NCBI GenBank assembly: GCA_016200485.1
Contig: JACQEP010000009.1
Span: forward strand, 1-64,000
Source: Gammaproteobacteria bacterium
GTDB taxonomy: Bacteria > Pseudomonadota > Gammaproteobacteria > Tenderiales > Tenderiaceae
Direction: 5' to 3'
Length of the DNA stretch: 64,000 nt
Positions 52,789-61,459 of this stretch are shown in pieces; positions within the stretch are counted from its first letter, which is position 1, and every line of letters starts with the position of its first letter. The position numbers were made by a program, and so were the translations under genes. The notes under the pieces are model-generated. The model saw only the letters and a list, made by a program, of their open reading frames with translations. It was not told the origin of the DNA and made no database searches.

Positions 52789-53274
52789 ATGAAACTGATT
52801 AATCAATCGATGATCGGCAATTTAACTGCCCAGGCGCAGCAGTCGCCACGCGCGCGCACCAATCTCAATTTACATACTCAGTATGATGATCCCGTCCAGC
52901 GCCTGTTGATTGCGATTGAGCCAGGCAGTTATGTGCGTCCGCACCGTCATCTGGATGCCAATAAATGGGAGCTGTTTTTGATTGTTCGAGGCAGAATCGC
53001 CGCTGTTTTTTTTGATGATGAGGGGCGGATGCAAGATCGTATTCTGCTGTCGCCCCAAGGGCCGGATCATGGTTTTGAAATTGTGCCAGGTCAATGGCAT
53101 ACCGTTGTTGCACTGGAGCCTGGTACAGTGTTTTTCGAGGTCAAGGCCGGCCCCTTTATGCCAACCAGTGATAAAGATTTCGCAATATGGGCGCCAGCAG
53201 AAGGGAATGCGCGTTGCGCGGATTTTTTAGAGTGGTTTGTACATGGTCAGCCCGGCAGCCGCTATCCCGGCTAA
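52789..53274 (+). CDS. WbuC-family cupin metalloprotein
   Basis: A 161-residue cupin with the motif YVRPHRHLDANKWELFLIVRG and a second PGQWHTVVALEPGTVFFEVK. It matches WbuC-type proteins often found in polysaccharide clusters, but here it stands outside one. Start ATG 52789 is used; ATG 52777 is possible. The next gene overlaps its 3' end by 32 bp. Confidence 0.88.
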   Translation: MKLINQSMIGNLTAQAQQSPRARTNLNLHTQYDDPVQRLLIAIEPGSYVRPHRHLDANKWELFLIVRGRIAAVFFDDEGRMQDRILLSPQGPDHGFEIVPGQWHTVVALEPGTVFFEVKAGPFMPTSDKDFAIWAPAEGNARCADFLEWFVHGQPGSRYPG

Positions 53275-54190
53275 GTGGGATCGATTTTTTACAGTTAACG
53301 AACCTCTCCCGCTACAGAAAATCTCTGAGTCATGGTTTGAGCGTTTCGATATTCGGCTGTGGATGTTGCGCGCTGATCTGGTTCATCCCATCGTCTCCGG
53401 CAATAAATGGTTCAAGCTTAAATACAATCTCCAAACTGCTCAGGTGGCCGGACATGACACCTTATTGAGTTTTGGCGGTGCCTACTCCAATCATATCCAC
53501 GCCCTTGCCTATGCCGGACGGAAATTGGGTTTCAAAACGATAGGTGTGATTCGTGGGGAAGCGCATGAATTTCTCAATCCCACCTTGCAGTTCGCAACAG
53601 AGCAGGGAATGCAGCTGATGTATCTGGATAGAGTCAGCTTCCGACGAAAATATGAACCTGAACTCGTCAGAAAATTGCACGACTGCTTTGGCGATTTTTA
53701 TCTGGTGCCAGAGGGTGGCAGTAATGCCTTGGCGGTGCTGGGATGTCGTGAATTAGTGTCTGAGATCAATGAGCCATTTGATGTGTTGGCCTGTGCTTGT
53801 GGTACCGGAGGAACGCTGGCCGGGATAATTTCAGGATTGGAAGGTCACCATCAGGCACTGGGTTTGGCGGTATTAAAAGGCGGTGATTTCCTGCGTGATG
53901 AGGTGCGCGGCTTGTTGAGAGAAGCAGGCGGCGCCGTTCACGAGAATTGGACGATTAATCACGACTATCATCTGGGTGGGTATGCACGGATGCCGCTAGC
54001 GCTTGAGCAATTTATTAGAGGATTTGATGTCAGGCACGGTATTCGGTTGGATCCCGTTTACACCGGAAAACTGATGTTTGGGCTCTATGATCTGATCGCC
54101 AAGGGAGGTTTCAAACGTGGTACGACGATTGTTGCGCTGCATAGCGGCGGCTTACAGGGTGGCGAAGGTTTCGCTGGGCCAGGAAAATAG
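53243..54190 (+). CDS. PLP-dependent deaminase (ACC deaminase / D-cysteine desulfhydrase family)
   Basis: A 315-residue fold type II PLP enzyme. The cofactor Lys is in VSGNKWFKLKYN, phosphate binding in GTGGTLAGI, and LSFGGAYSNHIHALAYAG is typical. D-cysteine desulfhydrase is the usual activity of such proteins; ACC deaminase cannot be excluded. It overlaps the WbuC-like gene and is likely coupled to it. Confidence 0.9.
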   Translation: MVSPAAAIPAKWDRFFTVNEPLPLQKISESWFERFDIRLWMLRADLVHPIVSGNKWFKLKYNLQTAQVAGHDTLLSFGGAYSNHIHALAYAGRKLGFKTIGVIRGEAHEFLNPTLQFATEQGMQLMYLDRVSFRRKYEPELVRKLHDCFGDFYLVPEGGSNALAVLGCRELVSEINEPFDVLACACGTGGTLAGIISGLEGHHQALGLAVLKGGDFLRDEVRGLLREAGGAVHENWTINHDYHLGGYARMPLALEQFIRGFDVRHGIRLDPVYTGKLMFGLYDLIAKGGFKRGTTIVALHSGGLQGGEGFAGPGK

Positions 54191-54234
54191 GGTAAAATGA
54201 AAAAACTTCCCCCACCTATAGTGTTTTATTTGCC

Positions 54235-54639
54235 ATGGATTTAAAAGCGATTCCAGTTCGTGCCGTAAAGATTACGCCTGAGAACAAATGCAGTTTTTGC
54301 GTCGGTTCCAAGTGTTGTAATTATGTCACGCAGAAGATTGACGGGCCGCGCAGCAAATATGACTTTGAACATTTGTTGTGGCAGCTTTCGCATGACAACA
54401 TGCAGGTCTACAAGGATTCCGAAGGCTGGTTTTTGCAGATGAATACGCGCTGCAAGCATCTGCAGACGGATGGACGCTGCGGGATTTACGAGACGCGGCC
54501 GCAGATTTGTCGCGATCACTCCAATGATTATTGCGAATACGATCAACCCGCCGATGAAGGGCATGATCTGATGTTTGATAGCTACGAATCCTTGCTCGTC
54601 TATTGCAAAAAGCGATTCAAGAACTGGGGAAAGAAGTAG
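54235..54639 (+). CDS. YkgJ-family cysteine cluster protein
   Basis: A 134-residue protein with the cysteine pattern CSFCVGSKCC (19-28), then CKHL and CGIYETRPQICR and YC. This CxxCxxxxCC cluster is proposed to bind zinc or iron-sulphur. Family function unknown. It is convergent with yrfG and overlaps it by 23 bp. Confidence 0.9.
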   Translation: MDLKAIPVRAVKITPENKCSFCVGSKCCNYVTQKIDGPRSKYDFEHLLWQLSHDNMQVYKDSEGWFLQMNTRCKHLQTDGRCGIYETRPQICRDHSNDYCEYDQPADEGHDLMFDSYESLLVYCKKRFKNWGKK

Positions 54640-55288
54640 CAGGCATAATCTCCGCAAAACGCTGAAAGGACTTGAACTCGCTGGTGTTGAATGCCGGTTG
54701 TTGTGAATCAGGTTTGCAGGCGGCGAGCAAATGAGCGATGCCATAACTGCGTGCTGAACGCAGAGCCGCCAGATTATCATCTACCAATAAGGTTCGATGT
54801 GGCGTAAATGGCTCCCGTTCTTGTAACTGTCCCCAGAAGTTTGTCGCTTCTTTCGGTAAGCCCAGCTCGTGGGAGGAGATGATCCGGTCGAGATGATTGT
54901 CCAGCCGCGTGTGTTCCAGTTTCATGCCCAGGCTTTTCGGGTGAGCATTCGTGACCAAAACCAGTCGTTTTCCATGCCGCCGCAGGCGAGCCATAAATTC
55001 CAGAGCGTCATCCTTGATGGTAATCAAATGCACCAAATCCTGCTTAAGCGCGACAATGTCCAAGCCCAGTTCGCGGCTCCAGTAGTCCAGGCAATACCAG
55101 TCCAGAGTGCCAGCGGTACGTTTGAAATAAGGGGCCAGCACAGCGTTGGCAGTGACCACATCCAGGCCGCGCGTGAAGGCGTAGCGGCGCGGCAGATAAT
55201 TGCGCCAGAAATGGGTGTCGAAGTGCAGGTCGAGCAGGGTGCCATCCATATCGAGTAGCACGGTGTCGATGTTTTTCCAGTTAATCAT
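54617..55288 (-). CDS. yrfG: GMP/IMP nucleotidase YrfG-like HAD hydrolase
   Basis: A 223-residue HAD phosphatase. Motif I is LLDMDGTLLDLHFD, motif II VLVTNAHPKS and motif IV LLVDDNLAALRSA. The N-terminal residues WKNIDTVLLDMDGTLLDLHF and the FWRNYLP element match YrfG, a purine 5'-nucleotidase. nudE lies on the other side of a repeat element, as in enterobacteria where the two are neighbours. Confidence 0.9.
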   Translation of the reverse strand: MINWKNIDTVLLDMDGTLLDLHFDTHFWRNYLPRRYAFTRGLDVVTANAVLAPYFKRTAGTLDWYCLDYWSRELGLDIVALKQDLVHLITIKDDALEFMARLRRHGKRLVLVTNAHPKSLGMKLEHTRLDNHLDRIISSHELGLPKEATNFWGQLQEREPFTPHRTLLVDDNLAALRSARSYGIAHLLAACKPDSQQPAFNTSEFKSFQRFAEIMPATSFPSS

Positions 55289-55301
55289 ATATTGATATCT
55301 G

Positions 55302-55439
55302 TTAACCGCGAAGGACGCAAAGGCGCGCCAAGAAAATTACAAGCCGAGCATTTCAAACCCGGAAAACAAGGGCAATACCCCAGTAATCTTGATTGCCCGA
55401 TTCCCCGCCTTCGTGTTCCTTTGCGTCCTTCGCGGTTAA
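55302..55439. repeat. Inverted-repeat element, CCGCGAAGGACGCAAAGG family, copy 2
   Basis: Perfect 22-bp ends lie at 55302-55323 (TTAACCGCGAAGGACGCAAA) and 55418-55439. The interior (about 94 bp) is unrelated to copies 1 and 3. It sits between the divergent yrfG and nudE genes, so it occupies their promoter region. Confidence 0.87.
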
Positions 55440-55472
55440 TCACGGGTTCATGGTTCGGGGGTATAATAAGCC

Positions 55473-56021
55473 ATGCGCAAGAAACCCGAAATCCTCGGTA
55501 TCACTACCATTGCCCGCAGCCGCCTGTTTCATGTCGAGCAGGTCGAGCTGCGTTTTACCAATGGCACGGAGGTGAGTTATGAACGGCTCAAGAGTACCTC
55601 AGCCGGTGCCGTGCTGGTGGTGCCGATGTTGGATGAAGATACGGTGCTCTTGATCCGTGAATATGCCGCTGGCGTCCATCGTTATGAGCTGGGCTTGCCC
55701 AAAGGCCGGGTCGAAGTGGGCGAGGATGTCTTGGATGCCGCCAATCGCGAACTGATGGAAGAGGTGGGTTATGCGGCGCGTGATTTGCGGCACTTAACCG
55801 CGTTGACGCTGGCGCCGGGCTATTTAGGCCATCACACCCAAATCGTATTGGCGCAGGACTTGTATGAATCCCGTGCGGCAGGCGATGAGCCGGAAGAAAT
55901 CGAAGTCGTGCCTTGGCGGCTGAGTCAGCTCAATGAATTGATGGCGCGCGAAGATTGCACTGAGGCGCGCAGTATTGCGGCGTTGTTTATGGTGCGGGAG
56001 TTATTGCGAGGTACCGCCTGA
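55473..56021 (+). CDS. nudE: ADP compounds hydrolase NudE
   Basis: A 182-residue Nudix hydrolase acting on ADP-ribose, NADH or AP3A. The Nudix box is GLPKGRVEVGEDVLDAANRE followed by LMEEVGY. The N-terminus MRKKPEILGITTIARSRLF is typical. The stop is followed directly by a GTAGGGG palindrome. Confidence 0.93.
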   Translation: MRKKPEILGITTIARSRLFHVEQVELRFTNGTEVSYERLKSTSAGAVLVVPMLDEDTVLLIREYAAGVHRYELGLPKGRVEVGEDVLDAANRELMEEVGYAARDLRHLTALTLAPGYLGHHTQIVLAQDLYESRAAGDEPEEIEVVPWRLSQLNELMAREDCTEARSIAALFMVRELLRGTA

Positions 56022-56023
56022 CG

Positions 56024-56050
56024 GTAGGGGCGACTCATGATCGCCCCTAC
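56024..56050. repeat. GTAGGGG palindrome, copy 3
   Basis: Arms GTAGGGGCGA (56024-56033) and TCGCCCCTAC (56041-56050) flank CTCATGA. The minus-strand TAG (56047-56049) is the stop codon of the PsiE gene. The element fills the junction between nudE and psiE. Confidence 0.9.
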
Positions 56051-56550
56051 TCCGGTTCCCGTTCCCCTTTCGGCTTGCGCTTACCGGGCGGATAGGGAAG
56101 ATAAGGCGGATAAGGAAAGCGTAGCTGGCCATAACGGATCATCAGCACTGCGCCCGCCAAGACCGTGATGGCGGCCGCGACTGCGATAATGCTCCAGGGA
56201 TCTAATGCCTTGATGTCCAGTGCCAGGTAACGTGCCAGGGCAACGATGGCGATGTAGAGCGGCATCCGCACCGGCAGCTTACCCGAATCAAGGTAGACGG
56301 CCACCATCGCAATGACCTCAAGATAGAGAAATAACAATAACAAATCGGCCAAAGTCACCTTGGCGTCCAGGATCATCCGGTAAACTTCTTGGCCGCCAGC
56401 GACGAGGGTAGCAATGGTGATAATGAACAGGCCACCGTATTCAATGAGTCTGAGCGCCTTCTTGCCCAAGAGTTCCTGAGCCGGCGACATGATGTGGACT
56501 TCTTCGTCTTCGTTGGTCACTGGTTTGTTACCGCGGTCTTGCTGTGCCAT
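56047..56550 (-). CDS. PsiE-family membrane protein
   Basis: A 167-residue protein with four predicted transmembrane helices (about 36-56, 66-86, 92-110, 118-138) and the sequence LFLYLEVIAMVAVYLDSGKL plus PVRMPLYIAIVALARYLALD. This matches the PsiE (phosphate-starvation-inducible) family, whose role is unknown. The cytoplasmic tail is Pro- and Lys-rich. No pho box was found. Confidence 0.88.
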   Translation of the reverse strand: MAQQDRGNKPVTNEDEEVHIMSPAQELLGKKALRLIEYGGLFIITIATLVAGGQEVYRMILDAKVTLADLLLLFLYLEVIAMVAVYLDSGKLPVRMPLYIAIVALARYLALDIKALDPWSIIAVAAAITVLAGAVLMIRYGQLRFPYPPYLPYPPGKRKPKGEREPE

Positions 56551-56592
56551 AGTTTAGAGCCCGCCAGTGTATGAGTAAGTAATGACGATTCT

Positions 56593-57381
56593 ATGACAAA
56601 TACCGTCTCAGCGGCAGTGGCAGTTATCGCCACCGAACCGCAACTCCAGATTCAGGCGCGCCAGCTGGCCGAGCGATTGCAGCTGCCTGTCGCGATGGTG
56701 GACGGCGCTGAATACCCCTTGCTATTGGTGCAGACCGCCGAACGCCTGGAATTGCGCCAGACCGGTCCGCTCGCACCGGGTCCGGTGTATGTCGATTTTA
56801 TCGGCGGTAGCGTCGGCCATCGTTTTCATTTCGGCGGCGGCCGTGGGCAATTGATTGCCAAGGCCGTCGGGATCAAAAAAGGATTTATCCCCACCGTTAT
56901 CGATGCCACGGGCGGTTTGGGGCGTGATTCGTTTGTGCTCGCCAGTTTGGGGTGTACAGTAACCTTGGTCGAGCGTTCACCGATCATCGCCGAGTTGTTG
57001 CGCGATGGCATGGCTCGTGCCGAGCTTGATAATGAGATCGGCGCCATTGTCCGCGAACGCATGCATCTGGTGATGACTGATGCAATTGCTTATCTGGTAA
57101 CGCTGAGCGAAGCGCAACGGCCGGATGTGGTATATCTTGATCCCATGTACCCCGAACGCCGCAAAAGTGCTGCCGTGAAAAAAGAAATGCGCGCCTTTCA
57201 GTTATTATTGGGCGGTGATGAGGATGAAGCGGATTTGCTGGTGGTCGCGCTGCGCTGCGCGTGTAAGCGTGTGGTGGTCAAACGGCCACGGCAGGCAGAA
57301 TCGATTGCCGGTCCGAAGCCGAGTTTGAGTATGAGCGGGCAGAGCACGCGGTTTGATATTTATTTTACGGTTAAAACGTAA
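56593..57381 (+). CDS. rsmJ: 16S rRNA (guanine-1516-N2)-methyltransferase RsmJ
   Basis: A 262-residue methyltransferase for m2G1516 of 16S rRNA. Motif I is VIDATGGLGRDSFVLASLG; the catalytic motif is YLDPMYPERRKSA. The C-terminal HH-type elements and STRFDIYFT agree with RsmJ. Confidence 0.94.
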   Translation: MTNTVSAAVAVIATEPQLQIQARQLAERLQLPVAMVDGAEYPLLLVQTAERLELRQTGPLAPGPVYVDFIGGSVGHRFHFGGGRGQLIAKAVGIKKGFIPTVIDATGGLGRDSFVLASLGCTVTLVERSPIIAELLRDGMARAELDNEIGAIVRERMHLVMTDAIAYLVTLSEAQRPDVVYLDPMYPERRKSAAVKKEMRAFQLLLGGDEDEADLLVVALRCACKRVVVKRPRQAESIAGPKPSLSMSGQSTRFDIYFTVKT

Positions 57382-57394
57382 AATACATTTTTCT

Positions 57395-57519
57395 CCCCTC
57401 CTCAGCATGAGGAGGGGTGGACGCGAAGCGGACGGGGTGGTGTGCGGCGATGTTACAGCAAAATTTCAACACCACCACCCCGCCCTAATGGGCACCCCTC
57501 CTCCTTCCAGGAGGAGGGG
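57395..57519. repeat. Inverted-repeat element, CCCCTCCTC type
   Basis: Two hairpins, CCCCTCCTC/GAGGAGGGG (57395-57417) and CCCCTCCTCC/GGAGGAGGGG (57495-57519), flank GGGGTGGTG...CACCACCCC, which pairs across the centre. The 125-bp element lies between rsmJ and slyX and is non-coding. Confidence 0.78.
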
Positions 57520-57545
57520 ATGATAAATGATTAGGACAGTGCGCT

Positions 57546-57746
57546 ATGAATGACAAAATCACCGATCTTGAAATCCGGCTGACCTATCAGGAGTCGGCGT
57601 TGCAGGAGTTGAACGATGTCATCGTCAAACAGCAGGATCAGATCGACGCGCTGATTATCGAGATCAGGCGCCTGCGGCAGCAACTGGAATCTGGTAGCGA
57701 GTTTGTACGGCCGCAATCGGAAGAAACACCGCCGCCGCATTATTGA
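57546..57746 (+). CDS. slyX: SlyX-like protein
   Basis: A 66-residue coiled-coil protein: ITDLEIRLTYQESALQELND then VKQQDQID..I..LRQQL, ending PPPHY as SlyX does. Function unknown. Confidence 0.92.
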   Translation: MNDKITDLEIRLTYQESALQELNDVIVKQQDQIDALIIEIRRLRQQLESGSEFVRPQSEETPPPHY

Positions 57747-57761
57747 GCTGAAAAAAATGAT

Positions 57762-57887
57762 CTAACCGCGAAGGACGCAAAGTATCGCTAAGAATCATTA
57801 ACCATAAACTGTACGACATTACACAAAGCCCAATCGACTTTTATGTCTTGCATTTACTTAGCGTTCCTTTGCGTCCTTCGCGGCTAA
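57762..57887. repeat. Inverted-repeat element, CCGCGAAGGACGCAAAG family, copy 3
   Basis: Left end CTAACCGCGAAGGACGCAAA (57762-57781) and right end CTTTGCGTCCTTCGCGGCTA (57867-57886) match with a mismatch. An inner pair CGCTAAG/CTTAGCG extends the stem. Unrelated interior. It lies between slyX and the MoeA-like gene. Confidence 0.85.
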
Positions 57888-57892
57888 TGTTT

Positions 57893-58894
57893 TTAATTAT
57901 CCACCGGCAACGCCACATCCCTCCCCAGCATTCGATTAAACGCCGCCACCCCAAACAAACGAAAACCCCGCAACGCCTCGGGCGGGTGGCCGGCGACGGC
58001 GACGATGGGTTTGCCGGCAGCGATGCCCATGATTAAGGGGCGGCCGGATTTCATGGGTACGCCATCAACCAATAACTCACCGACTTCAGAAATCAGATCG
58101 GAAATGAAATCACGACCACCAACCGCGGTGCCGCCGGAGATGACGATCATGTCGGATTGTTTAAGTGCGTTGCGCACGGCAGCGACGAAGCCTTCGAAAT
58201 CGTCACCCATGATGCCGCCGAATTGCGGGATGCCACCCGCAGCGATGACGGCGGCGCTGAGCATCGGGCCGTTGCAGTCGCGGATTGAGCCTGGTTTTAA
58301 TGATTGTGTGTGGGCGATGACTTCATTGCCTGAAGAAAACAACGTGACGCGCGGCTGACGGGCAACGCTGACTTTATCCAGCCCCAGGCTGGCGATAGTG
58401 CCGATGTCCTTGGCTTCGATGACGCTGCCTTTTGCCAACACCACGCTGCCTTGCTTGATGTCACAGCCGCGATCTTCAATAAAGAAACGTGGCGGGAAGG
58501 GGCGGGTGATGGTGAAGCTGTTGCCTTCGCGTTTGCAGTCCCACATGCGGACGATGGCGATCGGGCCATCGGGCAGGATGCTGCCGGTATTCACTTCCAC
58601 CGCTTCGCCTTTGCCAAACGTGGGGCATTGTTCGTCACCCGGCTGCACATTACCAACGATCTTGAATTGCACAGGGTTGGTGTCGCTGGCGGCCTGGGTG
58701 TCGGCGATATGAACGGCAAAGCCTTCGACGATGGCGCGGTGATAAGGGGGTGCATCTTCAGGGGCCAATAAATCGCTATGCAAGGTACGGCCCAGTGCCT
58801 GTGACAGCGCAATGCTTTCGGCAGGCATGGTGGCGAATGGCACAGCCTGGCTGAATTTTTCCTGGGCTTCGATCAATGGCGATTTTTCGGTCAT
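57893..58894 (-). CDS. MoeA-like molybdopterin-binding protein, short form
   Basis: A 333-residue protein with MoeA N-terminal region (ALGRTLHSDLLAPEDAPPYH) and a MoCF-type domain with VTLFSSGNEV and ISGGTAVGGRDFI. Typical MoeA (about 400 residues) inserts molybdenum into molybdopterin; here the C-terminal domain IV is mostly missing. The substrate-side substitution PYHRAIVEGFAV replaces the usual DNSAMDGYA. It may have another role. Start ATG 58894 has AGAGAAG upstream; ATG 58918 is possible. Confidence 0.8.
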   Translation of the reverse strand: MTEKSPLIEAQEKFSQAVPFATMPAESIALSQALGRTLHSDLLAPEDAPPYHRAIVEGFAVHIADTQAASDTNPVQFKIVGNVQPGDEQCPTFGKGEAVEVNTGSILPDGPIAIVRMWDCKREGNSFTITRPFPPRFFIEDRGCDIKQGSVVLAKGSVIEAKDIGTIASLGLDKVSVARQPRVTLFSSGNEVIAHTQSLKPGSIRDCNGPMLSAAVIAAGGIPQFGGIMGDDFEGFVAAVRNALKQSDMIVISGGTAVGGRDFISDLISEVGELLVDGVPMKSGRPLIMGIAAGKPIVAVAGHPPEALRGFRLFGVAAFNRMLGRDVALPVDN

Positions 58895-58965
58895 GGTTTT
58901 ATCTTCTCTGAATGACATTGTTGTATGTTTAACGATTCCAGCCCTGTGTCAGTTATTAGGGACAT

Positions 58966-59053
58966 CCCTTCTCCCTGAGGGAGAAGGATAGGATGAGGGG
59001 GTAATTTAATTATTTTATCCCCTCACCCCAACCCTCTCCCGGAGGGAGAGGGG
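58966..59053. repeat. Inverted-repeat element, CCCTCACCCC type
   Basis: Hairpins CCCTTCTCCC/GGGAGAAGG (58966-58987), TGAGGGG/CCCCTCA (58994-59025) and CCCTCTCCC/GGGAGAGGG (59033-59051) occur in a row. It is a non-coding element between the MoeA-like gene and the pentapeptide gene. Confidence 0.75.
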
Positions 59054-59109
59054 GACTACAAGTCAATGCGACATATTAAACTGATCAGCCATTGTGACAA
59101 GCGTATCTC

Positions 59110-59898
59110 TTAGAGGCAACTGCCGACCGAGCCGGTGCGGCAGCGGCGGCGGTCGAGCCAGGTGGTCAGATCGAGCAAGGCGTCATCAAAACGGGCGCCG
59201 CTGGCATCGGCCCCGGTCAAGGTGGCGGCACTCAAGTCGGCCTGGGTGAAGTCGGCATTGATCAGTGATGTCTGATCCAGATGCGCCTTTTGTAAATTGG
59301 CGTTGGCGAGCTGTGCCCGCTCCAGATTGGCGCGTGACAAAAGCGCCTTGCTGAGGTCCGCCTGGCGCAGATCGGCCTGCACCAGATTGGCTTGTTCCAG
59401 GCTGGCTTGGGTCAGGCTGGCATGTTGTAGATTGGCGCCGCTTAAATTGGCATCGTCGAGATCGGCTTTGCCGAGGTTGGCATTGCTAAGATTTGCTTTG
59501 ATTAACGTGGCGCGTTCCAGTTTTGCCTGTGTCAAGGTGGCCGCTTTGAGATTGGCGCCATTCAGGTTGGAACCGACCAAATGAGTTTCAGTCAGATCGG
59601 CAGATTCAAGATTGGCGCCTTCAAGATTGGCGCGACCCAGATAAGCGTTACGTAGATTGGCGCCACTGAGGTTGGCCTTGCTGAAGTTGGTTTTATCCAG
59701 CGTGGCATCACGTAGATCGACGCCATGCAGGTCTGCGCCATGTTTATCGCAACCTTTCCAGTCGACGCGTGCAGCAGGCGGGTCGGTGCATGCGGCGTTG
59801 GCGTGGGTGAATGTTAGCGCCAATACCATGAAATAAAATGGCGCCAACCACCATTTGCTGTGACGTTGAATCTCAAGTAGAGGTGTCTTCATCGTCAT
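59110..59898 (-). CDS. Exported pentapeptide-repeat protein
   Basis: A 262-residue protein with a signal-like N-terminus (about 18-36, ending ANA) followed by about 35 tandem A(D/N)LXX repeats (about 55-240), which form a right-handed quadrilateral beta-helix. Cys37, Cys50 and two C-terminal Cys (RRRCRTGSVGSC) could form disulphides, consistent with periplasmic location. Pentapeptide proteins of other types mimic DNA, but an exported one would not act on gyrase. Function unknown. Confidence 0.87.
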   Translation of the reverse strand: MTMKTPLLEIQRHSKWWLAPFYFMVLALTFTHANAACTDPPAARVDWKGCDKHGADLHGVDLRDATLDKTNFSKANLSGANLRNAYLGRANLEGANLESADLTETHLVGSNLNGANLKAATLTQAKLERATLIKANLSNANLGKADLDDANLSGANLQHASLTQASLEQANLVQADLRQADLSKALLSRANLERAQLANANLQKAHLDQTSLINADFTQADLSAATLTGADASGARFDDALLDLTTWLDRRRCRTGSVGSCL

Positions 59899-59915
59899 TG
59901 ATTATAACGGGTTTA

Positions 59916-61232
59916 TTAAAGCTGCGTGCCCCACAAATCGTGCTCATCGGCGTTTTCAATTTCAACCTCGATGATATCGCCGGGATTCAGGTCGCCGCTG
60001 GGAGTGATATAGACGCAGCCATCAATCTCCGGGGCGTCACCTTGCGTGCGGCCGATGGCGCCTTCATTCTCCACGCTATCGATGATGACCTCGACAGTTT
60101 TACCGATTTTATCCTGTAGCTTGGCGGCGCTGATTTCGGCCTGAATTCCCATGAAATATTCGAGTCGCGCTTGCTTTACTTCTTCCGGCACGGCACCGGG
60201 CAGTTCGTTGGCGGCGGCGCCTTCCACCGGCGAATAGGCAAAGGCGCCGACACGATCGAGGCGCGCTTCTTCGATGAAATCCAGCAATGCTTCGAAATCT
60301 TCCTCGGTTTCGCCGGGGAAGCCGACGATGAAGGTGCTGCGCAGCGTGATGTCCGGACAAATTTCGCGCCAGCGATTGATGCGTTCCAGAGTGTTTTCGA
60401 TGTTGCCCGGACGTTTCATCGCCTTGAGGATACGTGGGCTGGCATGTTGCAGCGGCACATCGAGATAAGGCAGGATTTTGCCCTCCGCCATCAATGAGAT
60501 GATTTCATCGACATACGGATAGGGATAGACATAATGCAGCCGCACCCAGACGCCGAGATCACCCAAGGCGCGGCACAATTCCGTCATTCGCGTTTTTAGC
60601 GGTCGCCCGTTCCAGAAACCGGTGCGGTATTTGACATCCACGCCATAGGCGCTGGTGTCTTGCGAGATCACTAACAACTCTTTAACGCCGGAGTCGACGA
60701 GATTTTCCGCCTCTTGCATCACGTCGCCGATCGGGCGGCTGACTAAGTCGCCACGCAGACTTGGGATGATGCAAAAACTGCAACGATGATTGCAGCCTTC
60801 GGAAATCTTCATGTAGGCGTAATGTTGTGGCGTCAGCTTGATGCCTTGTGGCGGAATCAAGCTGGTGTAAGGATCATGTTGCGGTGGCAGATGCTGATGT
60901 ACAGCGGTCATCACTTCTTGATACGCATGTGGTCCGGTGACGGCCAGCACGCGCGGATGTGTCTCCTGCACGATGTTGCCCTTGGCGCCGAGGCAGCCGG
61001 TGACAATGACTTTGCCATTTTCCGCCAGCGCCTCGCCGATGGTCTCCAGTGATTCTTCAACGGCGGCATCAATGAAACCGCAGGTATTGATCACCACCAG
61101 ATCCGCATCCTCGTAAGACGGTGAAATCTGATAACCCTCGGCGCGGAGCTGAGTGATGATTTGTTCGGAATCGACCAGGGCCTTGGGGCAGCCAAGACTG
61201 ACGAAACCAACTTTAGGGGCGTGTGCTGACAT
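59916..61232 (-). CDS. rimO: Ribosomal protein S12 methylthiotransferase RimO
   Basis: A 438-residue radical SAM enzyme. The N-terminal UPF0004 domain has [14 protein letters not shown] and [10 protein letters not shown]; the radical SAM cluster is [11 protein letters not shown] (about 145-155); a C-terminal TRAM domain follows. RimO adds a methylthio group to Asp88 of S12. Confidence 0.96.
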   Translation of the reverse strand: MSAHAPKVGFVSLGCPKALVDSEQIITQLRAEGYQISPSYEDADLVVINTCGFIDAAVEESLETIGEALAENGKVIVTGCLGAKGNIVQETHPRVLAVTGPHAYQEVMTAVHQHLPPQHDPYTSLIPPQGIKLTPQHYAYMKISEGCNHRCSFCIIPSLRGDLVSRPIGDVMQEAENLVDSGVKELLVISQDTSAYGVDVKYRTGFWNGRPLKTRMTELCRALGDLGVWVRLHYVYPYPYVDEIISLMAEGKILPYLDVPLQHASPRILKAMKRPGNIENTLERINRWREICPDITLRSTFIVGFPGETEEDFEALLDFIEEARLDRVGAFAYSPVEGAAANELPGAVPEEVKQARLEYFMGIQAEISAAKLQDKIGKTVEVIIDSVENEGAIGRTQGDAPEIDGCVYITPSGDLNPGDIIEVEIENADEHDLWGTQL

Positions 61233-61328
61233 AATGGGAGAAAACCGCGAGTTGAAAGTAAGGCATTGATCGTAAAACGCTAATTCTACCCTAAACTCGG
61301 GGTGGGCGAAATGCCGAGTAGTAGAAAC

Positions 61329-61383
61329 CCTAGCGATATGAACAAGCTAGGACGATATATAAAGGGAGAATCGCTGGTATACT
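61329..61383 (+). promoter_or_regulatory. Dyad and extended -10 promoter upstream of the GH17-GT2 gene
   Basis: CCTAGC (61329-61334) and GCTAGG (61346-61351) form an inverted repeat just upstream of TGGTATACT (61375-61383), an extended -10 sequence with no clear -35. The leader would be about 70 nt. Confidence 0.4.
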
Positions 61384-61459
61384 GCGCCGCTTTGACGGGC
61401 TGTGGCCAGTATCCAGCCTGATCTTTGAGGGGACTGAATGTAATGAACCAGGAAATCTC

